From Fimbriimonadaceae bacterium (GTDB lineage: Bacteria > Armatimonadota > Fimbriimonadia > Fimbriimonadales > Fimbriimonadaceae): a stretch of 64,000 nucleotides of DNA. Made by a program: the position numbers and the translations under genes. The stretch lies in NCBI GenBank assembly GCA_019454145.1, contig CP075366.1:1219564-1283563 (forward strand), given 5' to 3'. The notes under the pieces are model-generated. The model saw only the letters and a program-made list of their open reading frames with translations, did no database searches and had not been told where the DNA came from. How positions within the stretch are numbered: the first letter of the stretch is position 1; each line of letters opens with the position of its first letter. Below, one piece after another: positions 16,684 through 24,002 of the stretch.

Positions 16684-17750
16684 TCTTGCCTCCAGCCTAC
16701 GTAAACCGTTACCAAGCCAAAAATAACCGTCGGCGACCAAGCGGCTACCATTGGCGGAAGCCATCCGTTCTTCCCGACAATAGAGGTCATTACGATGTGG
16801 AAGTTAAAGAATATCCAGAGGAAAAACAAACTCATTAACAATCCCTGGAACGCTGAGCCTTTGGAGAAGCGGATTGCCAAAACCCCCGCCATCGCCGCAA
16901 AAACAACGCATGCAAATGAAATCGCCTGGCGCTCGTAAAGCGGTAGTTCAAGGCTTCGCGTATTACCGCCTGCCCTGCGCGACTCGTTGATCCTGCGAAC
17001 CAAATCAGCTGAAGCGACCGAATCAACTTGCCCGCCCACCATAAAATCTTGAATATCTATCCGTTGATTGATCACGACTTCGTCAACATCATAAATATCC
17101 ACGAATGCGTCATCCTGGAACATCCGCACACGCGGCTTTTGAATTGTCCAGACTCCTTTTTCATATGTGCCTTCGGGCGCGATATAAACCTGGAATTCGT
17201 TATCTTTTTGCCGCTCAAACAATAAGATGTCCTTTAGGATCATCGTATCGTCCTTCTCTGCTACTTCGCCAAACATCGCGACATACGGAGGGAGCTGGAT
17301 GGCTTTGTTCCGTTCAAATTGCGGCAGAATCGCCACGATATTGAGTTCGTTGGCGAGTTTGATCTTTTGCTTTTCTGCTCTCGGAATCAAAACATCCGCG
17401 TTAAAAAATGATGCGACCCCGAACAAAGCTCCGACAACAAAAACCATCCGCATAACACGCCGAATCGGAAATCCCGCCGTGCGCATCGCGGTAAGTTCCC
17501 CATCGCGAGCAATCCTGGAAATCGCCAAAGCTGACCCCATTGCCACGCCCATAGGAATCGTGTACTTAAGATAGGTGGGAACCAGCAAGATGATGTACTT
17601 GGCTATTGCTTCCGGCGGAACATTGTTCAGATTCAGCTTTTGGAATACAGCGATGAGCTCATTTGCCAAAAACAGCATCGCAGTCACGATTGTGCCGGCG
17701 ACCAAAGGTACAAATAACTCTTTCAGGATATATTGATCGAGCTTTTTTAT
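16680..17750 (-). CDS. LptF/LptG family LPS-export permease, apparent AUA start
   Basis: 356 residues if started at 17750. N-terminal helix, then YTIPMGVAMGSALAISRIARDGELTAMRTAGFPI, the LptF/LptG (YjgP/YjgQ) core, a periplasmic domain (~100-250) and three C-terminal helices. The family N-terminus (K-x-LDRYI-x-xEL) is present as KKLDQYILKELFVP, but the only codon that can start it is ATA at 17750. GGAGG sits 6 bases upstream, and ATA overlaps the previous stop as ATAA. The first ordinary start, TTG 17705, has no ribosome binding site and would remove 15 conserved residues. Whether it is F or G is unclear; only one permease lies here. Confidence 0.88.
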   Translation of the reverse strand: MKKLDQYILKELFVPLVAGTIVTAMLFLANELIAVFQKLNLNNVPPEAIAKYIILLVPTYLKYTIPMGVAMGSALAISRIARDGELTAMRTAGFPIRRVMRMVFVVGALFGVASFFNADVLIPRAEKQKIKLANELNIVAILPQFERNKAIQLPPYVAMFGEVAEKDDTMILKDILLFERQKDNEFQVYIAPEGTYEKGVWTIQKPRVRMFQDDAFVDIYDVDEVVINQRIDIQDFMVGGQVDSVASADLVRRINESRRAGGNTRSLELPLYERQAISFACVVFAAMAGVLAIRFSKGSAFQGLLMSLFFLWIFFNFHIVMTSIVGKNGWLPPMVAAWSPTVIFGLVTVYVGWRQE

Positions 17751-18541
17751 TTCTTTCCTCCGCCAATCAACCCGATCAAAATCATCACTCCGCCTGTTAA
17801 ACCTACCAGGGCCAATGCGATTTTAGCGACTGCGCCGCTTGTACCCACCTGCAAATACGGAAAAATCACCGCGATTGCCGCTAAAAGGCTCCATCCAAAA
17901 AACGCTAGCCGCCATTGGCTAAAACCTGCAACTCCACCGCGAACGAGTTCTAAAAGATGTTGCGATCCACAACCCGAGCACAAATATTGCCCTGGCCTAT
18001 TCACTCTGCCGCACTTTGGACAAGCAGTTCCGGGGGCAAGAGTCTGTGCGCCAAGGCTCAATCGCCACTTTGCAATCATCTTCCATTCGTCATCAAATAG
18101 GTTCTTGGGCTGACCGGAAATCGTTCCTTCCAAAAGCTGAACCGCTTGCAGAGTTCGACCTCGGCTCGCCAAGATTTCGCTCATCTTGACAATTGCGTAA
18201 ACATCGCCCGGTCGCATTGCCAACCGCTCGTAACAGCTACGGATCTGATCAATATCAATGGCGATCAACTCCCACTTACGTATTCCCTCGCGAACCGGAA
18301 AATAAAACGCCATTGTCAAACAGACGGCTAGGAACGGAATCCAGTTCAAGCCTGGGGCGGGCGGCTTAACGGTAGCGAATCCGAGCCCGAGGGCCAGGCA
18401 GACGGCGATGATACCAAACAGCGTGTCCACCTCATCCATGATCATCCACCCGACCATGCAGACCACCCACGCTGTGATCGGCAGCCAAACCAGCACCGAA
18501 AAAACGAGCCCGACTGAATTAGGATTGGTCGGCAGGTTCAA
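17747..18541 (-). CDS. Membrane protein with a zinc ribbon, within the lpt gene chain
   Basis: 264 residues, not recognised. Two helices at the N-terminus (~12-55) and one near 68-80, a soluble helical segment (~95-150, DIDQIRSCYERLAMRPGDVYAIVKMSEI, TPR-like), a zinc ribbon CPKCGRVNRPGQYLCSGCG (~174-192) and two C-terminal helices, ending GGGKK. The start is TTG 18541, supported by GGAGG 6 bases upstream; this overlaps plsY by 23 bases. It ends in ATAA overlap with lptF/G. Position suggests a role in envelope lipid metabolism or transport, but that is only context. Confidence 0.75.
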   Translation of the reverse strand: MNLPTNPNSVGLVFSVLVWLPITAWVVCMVGWMIMDEVDTLFGIIAVCLALGLGFATVKPPAPGLNWIPFLAVCLTMAFYFPVREGIRKWELIAIDIDQIRSCYERLAMRPGDVYAIVKMSEILASRGRTLQAVQLLEGTISGQPKNLFDDEWKMIAKWRLSLGAQTLAPGTACPKCGRVNRPGQYLCSGCGSQHLLELVRGGVAGFSQWRLAFFGWSLLAAIAVIFPYLQVGTSGAVAKIALALVGLTGGVMILIGLIGGGKK

Positions 18542-19178
18542 CTACTGCCTCCGACTTTTTGCTTGCGAAGCTAAATTTCTTCTCTTCGCCTTTAATGATT
18601 CGCTGTATGTTGGGGCGGTGCTTCCAAAATATAAATATTGCCAGAAGTGTGTAAACGATCCAAAACAATGGCGAGTTGGATTCCTTAAAGAAGAATCCTC
18701 CAACTACCATTGCGCTTACTGCAAACAAGCTGCTGAGGCTCACAATCTGAGTGAGGATCATAAGCACGATAAACGTAACGAGAACCGTTAGTCCAACTGG
18801 CCAAGCCGAACCCACCAGCATCCCAAGTCCAGAGGCAATCCCCTTCCCGCCTTTGAACTTGAGAAATGGACTCGCCATGTGACCGACCATCGCAAGGCCC
18901 CCGCAAATTAAGCCAAATTCAGCCAAAGAAACATTGAAAGGAGTTGGGACTGCCACTAAATACTTTGCACCCCATGCTGGCAAAAAGCTTTTCAGCACAT
19001 CTAAAACAAGAACAAAAATACCGGCTTTTTTTCCGAGCGTACGCCCAACGTTTGTCGCCCCGATGTTGCCACTCCCTTCTTTGAGGATATCAATCCCCAT
19101 TGATTTCGCTACGATCAATCCGAACGGAATCGCCCCAAGTAGATAGCTGGCGACCATTAAGATCCAACCGTTGATCAC
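18519..19178 (-). CDS. plsY: Acyl-phosphate glycerol-3-phosphate acyltransferase PlsY
   Basis: 219 residues, multipass. PlsY motifs are all present: GSGNIGATNVGRTLG, FKGGKGIASGLG and FWKHRPNIQRIIKGEE. It transfers the acyl group from acyl-phosphate to glycerol-3-phosphate in the inner membrane, the first step of phospholipid synthesis. Start is GTG 19178 (GAGGAG 8 bases upstream), overlapping the glnE stop as GTGA. The C-terminal ~20 residues past the family core are charged and variable. Confidence 0.95.
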   Translation of the reverse strand: MINGWILMVASYLLGAIPFGLIVAKSMGIDILKEGSGNIGATNVGRTLGKKAGIFVLVLDVLKSFLPAWGAKYLVAVPTPFNVSLAEFGLICGGLAMVGHMASPFLKFKGGKGIASGLGMLVGSAWPVGLTVLVTFIVLMILTQIVSLSSLFAVSAMVVGGFFFKESNSPLFWIVYTLLAIFIFWKHRPNIQRIIKGEEKKFSFASKKSEAVVEPADQS

Positions 19179-21775
19179 GAAACCAACTCCTCTAGGCTTT
19201 GTTCAAAAATGCCTCGCACTCTGCGAGTATGACCGTGATATAAGGCAAGCATGTCGTTTGGATCGCTCAAACCGAACCGATTTCCAAGCAACAATAGCCT
19301 ATCCGGGTTTTCCGGTAACACATCGTCACCTATTCCGAGCAGATACAGCCAGTTGCGGGCCATGATCAAAAAGCGGTGACCTTCTAGCAATGCGTCGTGC
19401 TCCACTGCATCAAGGATTCCTGCTTCAAACAGTTTTCTCAGCCGCGCATTTGTCGAAACCGGAATCGCATAAGCTCCACCCATTTCTGGACGTCGCAACA
19501 ACCAAAGCTGAAGCAACCAATTAATATCGTCCAAACCTCCGTGGCCCAATTTGAGGTGGCGATCTTGCTGGGTTGGCTTGACACGTTCTCTCTCCATCCG
19601 ACTTTTCATATTCAGGAGAGATTCCAATTCCATATCAGTTATAGGAGTTCCGTAAACAATCTCGTGAAGAAGTTCAAGAGGTTTAGGGTCGCCAAATACA
19701 GTGCGCACCCGGCCCAGGGCGAATTTTTCCCATGGCTCCATACGATCGGAAGCATATTTGACAAGTGAAGCAGGGGTGACGACCATCCTTCCGCTTTTGC
19801 CCTCTGGGCGAAGGCGAAAATCTACTTCAAATGGAGCCCCTAACCCCCGGAGTTTTGAAATTTCAATTACTGCAGACTGTACGCTCCGTTCAACTGATGC
19901 CCGGTCAGAATCTTCGGAAACCAAAACCAAAATGTCTGCATCCGATCCAGGGCTCATCTCATTGCCTGCGTAACTCCCCAGCCCAAATACGGAAACTCCT
20001 TCGCCCCACCGGTGTGCCAACGCGCTTATCGCGCTATCCATGTGGCTACTGAGCAACGGGCCAAGATCAACTCCCGCCACGAAAATCCATCTTAGGTTTG
20101 CCCTAAGCCAACCGTTTCGAATAGCCCGGTGCATCTCTTGCCGGTCGTAATGAGTTCTCAGTAGCGCGAATTTCTCATCGGGATCAACTTGCTCCTGAAC
20201 TTCCCCGCTCAGAACTTGCTCAACTACGCTGACTGACTGCTTGAGGTACGGAAGCAAAACCGGCGCTTGAGCAGAAACAAGAGCGAGTCGAGCCGCACTC
20301 GATTCATTTTCGGAAACCGCTTTTGCAAAGGCATCCCCGCCTGGTAATGAGTGCAGCCATTCATACTGTTGTTGGTCAGACCGACCAGCCATTGAACCAA
20401 AAAGCTCATCGTAAACCTCTCGCACTTGATCCCGGCGAAAAGCAAGTTCATCTTCAAGCGCGCCCACTGATCCATAGCCTAGAGAATAAGCGATCACCTC
20501 GCGTAGCTCAACCAAGTCAGGCAAGGAGTGAGTTTGCCGATTCCCTTCGATCTGACACCTATGCTCAAGCTTTCTGAAAAAGGGATAAGAATCTCGATAA
20601 ATTCCCGCCTGCTGGCTAGTCAAGGCACCAACTTTCTCGCATGCATCCAGCATTTCCATGGTATTCCTGCCACACAGTTCAGGTGTTTCGGTTCCTCGAA
20701 GAAGTTGGGCGATCTGCACGCTGAATTCGATGTCCCTGATTCCACCTCTGCCCCGTTTAATATCGCCTGGCTCAGCTTCTGCTTCGGCTCGTCGTCGCAT
20801 CTTCAAGATATTATCAACCGCCATTTCACTGCGCGATTTCCGGAATGCTATGTGCATACGCATCGCCTCCCATCGGTCGGCGACTTCACCGGGAGAAATG
20901 ATAAAACTTCTGATGAGGGCCATGTGCTCCCACGGCTCGGCGTATTTTTCGTAATACGCTTCAACCGCTTTCATCCGGCTGAACAGCGCACCCTGCTTTC
21001 CAAATGGACGCAAACGCAGGTCAATCCGATAGAGGTCACCACGCCCCATTCTGCCGGCGACCGCCGAGCGAAAATCCTCACAGAACTTCTTAACAAGCGA
21101 TTCTTCTATTTCCGACAACTGATCTGCGGCAACAAAAACTAAGTCAATATCGCTTGAATAGTTCAACTCCAGTCCACCTATCTTGCCGAAAACAGCAATC
21201 TGAATCGGACATTCTAATTCCGAATTTTCTCGTTTGCTCAGCTGATCCCAAACTGCGATTCTAGTGAGTGAAACCAAAGCCAAAGCGAGTTCGGATATTC
21301 CTTTCCAAACTTCTGGTTGAGGTTTCAATGCGCCGATATCTTGCGCCGCCAATATCAGTAAATACTTCTGCTTGAGAAACCGTAACCGATCTAACTGGTG
21401 CGAGTAGCTAGTAGAACTTCCGAGTAACCTTGATCCCTCGGCGACTACTAACTCCTGCGAAACCATTGTATCCAACATTTGGGGATCGAAGAACTGGAAA
21501 ACAAGCTCTGGGTTTTGGATCAAAACATCTCCGAGATGATGGCTTGAGCAAAGCACGGAAGCAAGTAAGCCAGCTAGCTCGGGAAACTCCACAAGCTGAT
21601 CCGCCAACACGCTTGGTGAACTTAAAACCGCAGTGATTCTTTCTAATCGAGAAAGTCCGTCTTCCCCTCTTGGCCAGTCACCAAACATGGTGCGAAGAAC
21701 ATTGGATACATCCCGGCGGCAAAGACGACCAATCCGAGCAAGAGAAGCTTCGGCTCTGATCGCATCTTCAAACAT
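19175..21775 (-). CDS. glnE: Glutamine synthetase adenylyltransferase/deadenylase GlnE
   Basis: About 866 residues, near the family length of ~900-950. Two nucleotidyltransferase domains are visible: FGKIGGLELNYSSDIDLVFV (about residue 192) with the companion KRGRGGIRDIEFSVQIAQLL (~340), and GLGSYAGNEMSPGSDADILVLV (~615) with LGHGGLDDINWLLQLWLL (~765). The C-terminal domain adenylylates glutamine synthetase and the N-terminal one reverses it, in response to nitrogen status. ATG 21775 has AGGA 8 bases upstream. First gene of an overlapping chain with plsY and lpt genes, an unusual pairing of nitrogen and envelope functions. Confidence 0.95.
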   Translation of the reverse strand: MFEDAIRAEASLARIGRLCRRDVSNVLRTMFGDWPRGEDGLSRLERITAVLSSPSVLADQLVEFPELAGLLASVLCSSHHLGDVLIQNPELVFQFFDPQMLDTMVSQELVVAEGSRLLGSSTSYSHQLDRLRFLKQKYLLILAAQDIGALKPQPEVWKGISELALALVSLTRIAVWDQLSKRENSELECPIQIAVFGKIGGLELNYSSDIDLVFVAADQLSEIEESLVKKFCEDFRSAVAGRMGRGDLYRIDLRLRPFGKQGALFSRMKAVEAYYEKYAEPWEHMALIRSFIISPGEVADRWEAMRMHIAFRKSRSEMAVDNILKMRRRAEAEAEPGDIKRGRGGIRDIEFSVQIAQLLRGTETPELCGRNTMEMLDACEKVGALTSQQAGIYRDSYPFFRKLEHRCQIEGNRQTHSLPDLVELREVIAYSLGYGSVGALEDELAFRRDQVREVYDELFGSMAGRSDQQQYEWLHSLPGGDAFAKAVSENESSAARLALVSAQAPVLLPYLKQSVSVVEQVLSGEVQEQVDPDEKFALLRTHYDRQEMHRAIRNGWLRANLRWIFVAGVDLGPLLSSHMDSAISALAHRWGEGVSVFGLGSYAGNEMSPGSDADILVLVSEDSDRASVERSVQSAVIEISKLRGLGAPFEVDFRLRPEGKSGRMVVTPASLVKYASDRMEPWEKFALGRVRTVFGDPKPLELLHEIVYGTPITDMELESLLNMKSRMERERVKPTQQDRHLKLGHGGLDDINWLLQLWLLRRPEMGGAYAIPVSTNARLRKLFEAGILDAVEHDALLEGHRFLIMARNWLYLLGIGDDVLPENPDRLLLLGNRFGLSDPNDMLALYHGHTRRVRGIFEQSLEELVS

Positions 21776-21819
21776 CTGCAAAATCCTGGTTCAACCTAAC
21801 TGCCGCCTGAATTGGAGGA

Positions 21820-21825
21820 TACACT
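21820..21825 (+). promoter_or_regulatory. -10 element TACACT before a GTG start
   Basis: TACACT ends 6 bases before the GTG at 21832. GGAGG is present but 13 bases from the start, too far to be a good ribosome site, so a leaderless transcript is the better reading. Confidence 0.4.
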
Positions 21826-21831
21826 CTCATT

Positions 21832-22233
21832 GTGCCAAGCCATGTTCCCATTAGCCGCTGGATCATTTACTGCATTGTTTTGATTACTGTTTTGGGTTGT
21901 AAAAGTGAGTCAATCGCTGGCAAATGGTCAGCTAGCGATGGTCGCCCGTTTACTCTCAAGTTTAATAACGATGAAACCATGGTTTGGGAGATTGAGGCGA
22001 TGGGTCAAAGCATGGAGATACCAGGAAAGTACACCTACTCGCGAGGTGAGCTTAAGATTACAGAACTGACGATTCCCCCAATGCTGGCAGTAATGATGAA
22101 GCAGGCTCCAGTATCTCAAGATGTTCAAATTCCAACAGAGATGCGGGCAACCGTCACCTATAAGAACGCCACCGAAATCGTTATAAATGGCAAAACCGCC
22201 ATTGACGGCGCATACAAATTGGAGAAACAGTAA
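21832..22233 (+). CDS. Small lipoprotein of unknown function
   Basis: 133 residues. Signal peptide with lipobox VLGC (Cys near 23). The mature part (IAGKWSASDGRPFTLKFNNDETMVWEIE, MEIPGKYTYSRGELKI) resembles a small lipocalin-like or heme/stress lipoprotein beta sheet, without a nameable family. GTG start. The stop abuts the manC ATG with no gap, so the two are co-translated, perhaps only by position. Confidence 0.7.
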   Translation: MPSHVPISRWIIYCIVLITVLGCKSESIAGKWSASDGRPFTLKFNNDETMVWEIEAMGQSMEIPGKYTYSRGELKITELTIPPMLAVMMKQAPVSQDVQIPTEMRATVTYKNATEIVINGKTAIDGAYKLEKQ

Positions 22234-23286
22234 ATGAATCGACGGCTTGCGGTGATCATGGCGGGCGGCTCGGGTGAACGTTTCTGGCCGGTTTCAACTA
22301 AATCAAAGCCTAAGCAGTTTCTAAAGCTAGCAAGCCCAACGCAAACACTTCTTGAGCAGGCGGTTCAAAGAGCCGCAAGTTGTACTTCAGCCGACGAGAC
22401 ATACATCGCGACCGGACGCCATCTGGTTGACCTATCTCAGAAAACCTGCCCCCAGCTATCCGATGAAAATATTTTGGCTGAGCCAGCAAAGCGCAATACC
22501 ACTGGTTGCCTTGTTTGGGTGGCGGCGAACCTCATCGCTAAATATCCCGACACTTGGCCGACCACAACGCTGGCAATCCTTACGGCTGACCAATTGATCA
22601 CTCCTCAGGAAGGATTTGAATCCACCTTTAACCGAGCAATGACAGCTGCGGAAGAGCACGGTGCTATTGTCACCATCGGAATCCGGCCAACTCGCCCGGA
22701 AACTGGATTCGGTTACATCGAATGCGGCGGAGTATCTGGCGACGTACTGGAAGTCAAACAATTCCGAGAAAAGCCAGACGTGGCAACCGCAAGTGACTTC
22801 ATCTCCGCCGGAAACTTCCTTTGGAATTCGGGGATGTTCTTTTATACTCTGCCCACTTTCATGAGCGAAATGGCGCTTGCTCAACCAGCCATTGCCGAAG
22901 CAATTCGGAGGATTGCCGGGCATCTCGCACAGGGAGAACTGACCCAGGCGGATGCAGTTTTTGAATCTCTCCCCAACATTTCTATTGATTTTGCGTTGAT
23001 GGAAAAATCGAAAAGAGTGCTGGTGACAGAAGCGGATTTCAATTGGGATGATCTTGGAGCTTGGGATTCAGTTGCCAGATCATATTCCCCAGACGCTAAT
23101 GGAAACGTCACTCTTGGTTCAGCAAATCTCGTTGAAAGCAATAACAATGTGGTTTACAACGAAACCGAAAGCCACCAAGTATGCTTGCTTGGCATTGAAG
23201 AAATGGCGGTTGTTGTAACCAGTGACAAAATCCTCGTTATTCCTAAGGATCGTGCTCAAGAAGTCAAGAAGTTTCTGAATCCATAA
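22234..23286 (+). CDS. manC: Mannose-1-phosphate guanylyltransferase
   Basis: 350 residues, the single-domain guanylyltransferase without a fused isomerase. Nucleotide-binding loop VIMAGGSGERFWPVS with PKQFLKL at the N-terminus, then AEPAKRNTTGCL, ILTADQLI, GFGYIECGG, FREKPDVATA, WNSGMFFY and FNWDDLGAWDS, all typical. It makes GDP-mannose from mannose-1-phosphate and GTP for the glycan genes that follow. The last 23 bases overlap the convergent gmhB gene. Confidence 0.95.
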   Translation: MNRRLAVIMAGGSGERFWPVSTKSKPKQFLKLASPTQTLLEQAVQRAASCTSADETYIATGRHLVDLSQKTCPQLSDENILAEPAKRNTTGCLVWVAANLIAKYPDTWPTTTLAILTADQLITPQEGFESTFNRAMTAAEEHGAIVTIGIRPTRPETGFGYIECGGVSGDVLEVKQFREKPDVATASDFISAGNFLWNSGMFFYTLPTFMSEMALAQPAIAEAIRRIAGHLAQGELTQADAVFESLPNISIDFALMEKSKRVLVTEADFNWDDLGAWDSVARSYSPDANGNVTLGSANLVESNNNVVYNETESHQVCLLGIEEMAVVVTSDKILVIPKDRAQEVKKFLNP

Positions 23287-23803
23287 TTTCTTGGACTACG
23301 GGAATCACGACTTCCCTCAAGTCACCACCAGCAAATGGAACTGGTCGGATTCCGGCTCGCTCTGCCGCCTGAATGTCGCTGACTTTATCACCGACAAAGA
23401 AAGAACGAGCCGGGTCGCCTTCTAAAAATTGGAGTGCCATATTCACCATCTTCGGGCTTGGTTTGCGTCCATCGCATTTTGCTTCCGGAGAATGGGGGCA
23501 GTAAAAAACGACCTCAACATCTATCTCCTCAGCAACCCATCCCATGAGACCAAGGAAGTCTTGTTCTGTATAATAAAATCGCCCAATCCCTGACTGATTA
23601 GTAATAATCGCAATTAGAAATCCCGCATTCCGGCAAAGTTCAATGCTCTCCTTTGCTCCCTCTACCCATTGGAAATTTTCGCGGTTGGCCACGTAGCCAT
23701 GATCTATGTTGAGCACGCCATCTCGGTCAAATAAAGCGATAGGATTGCCGCTGCTTCTAGGCGCGTTTTTTAGTTCAAACGCGTCACAGCGCATCACTTT
23801 CAC
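23264..23803 (-). CDS. HAD phosphatase, GmhB-like (heptose bisphosphate phosphatase family)
   Basis: 179 residues. HAD motif I is FDRDGVLNIDHGYV (nucleophile Asp near 26), motif II TNQSGIGRFYY, then the zinc loop CPHSPEAKCDGRKPSP and the C-terminal FVGDKVSDIQAAERAG. GmhB removes the 7-phosphate of heptose bisphosphate in ADP/GDP-heptose synthesis; related HisB phosphatases share the layout. The zinc loop normally reads CxH...CxC; here the last cysteine is glycine (KCDG), so zinc binding may be weakened or lost. GTG 23803 with AGGTGA upstream. Confidence 0.85.
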   Translation of the reverse strand: MKVMRCDAFELKNAPRSSGNPIALFDRDGVLNIDHGYVANRENFQWVEGAKESIELCRNAGFLIAIITNQSGIGRFYYTEQDFLGLMGWVAEEIDVEVVFYCPHSPEAKCDGRKPSPKMVNMALQFLEGDPARSFFVGDKVSDIQAAERAGIRPVPFAGGDLREVVIPVVQEIMDSETS

Positions 23804-23962
23804 TTAGTCACCTGGATTCGTATTGATCTCATTTACTCTGCGATTACGTCCTTATTCTGACTCTTCAGACTTCCCATTCCACAGGATGTAAGCCCAGAGG
23901 CACAGAATACTAGGGAAAACTACTTGGTATTTGCACTCAAAAAGCCGAAAATTTTAGTCTGG

Positions 23963-23981
23963 GAAGGTATCCTATACCTTC
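23963..23981 (+). promoter_or_regulatory. Inverted repeat upstream of the Wzc-like gene
   Basis: GAAGGTAT and ATACCTTC (8-bp arms, 3-base spacer) lie 22-40 bases before the ATG at 24003, just ahead of the AGAGAG ribosome site. Could be an operator or a 5' leader hairpin; no function proven. Confidence 0.35.
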
Positions 23982-24002
23982 TTCTTGAGCTAGAGAGAAA
24001 AC

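Noticed and set aside
20528-21142. 204-residue open frame antisense to glnE
   Set aside because: No recognisable motif; conserved GlnE motifs are on the other strand.
22456-22923. 155-residue open frame antisense to manC
   Set aside because: Shadow of manC; no ribosome site or domain.
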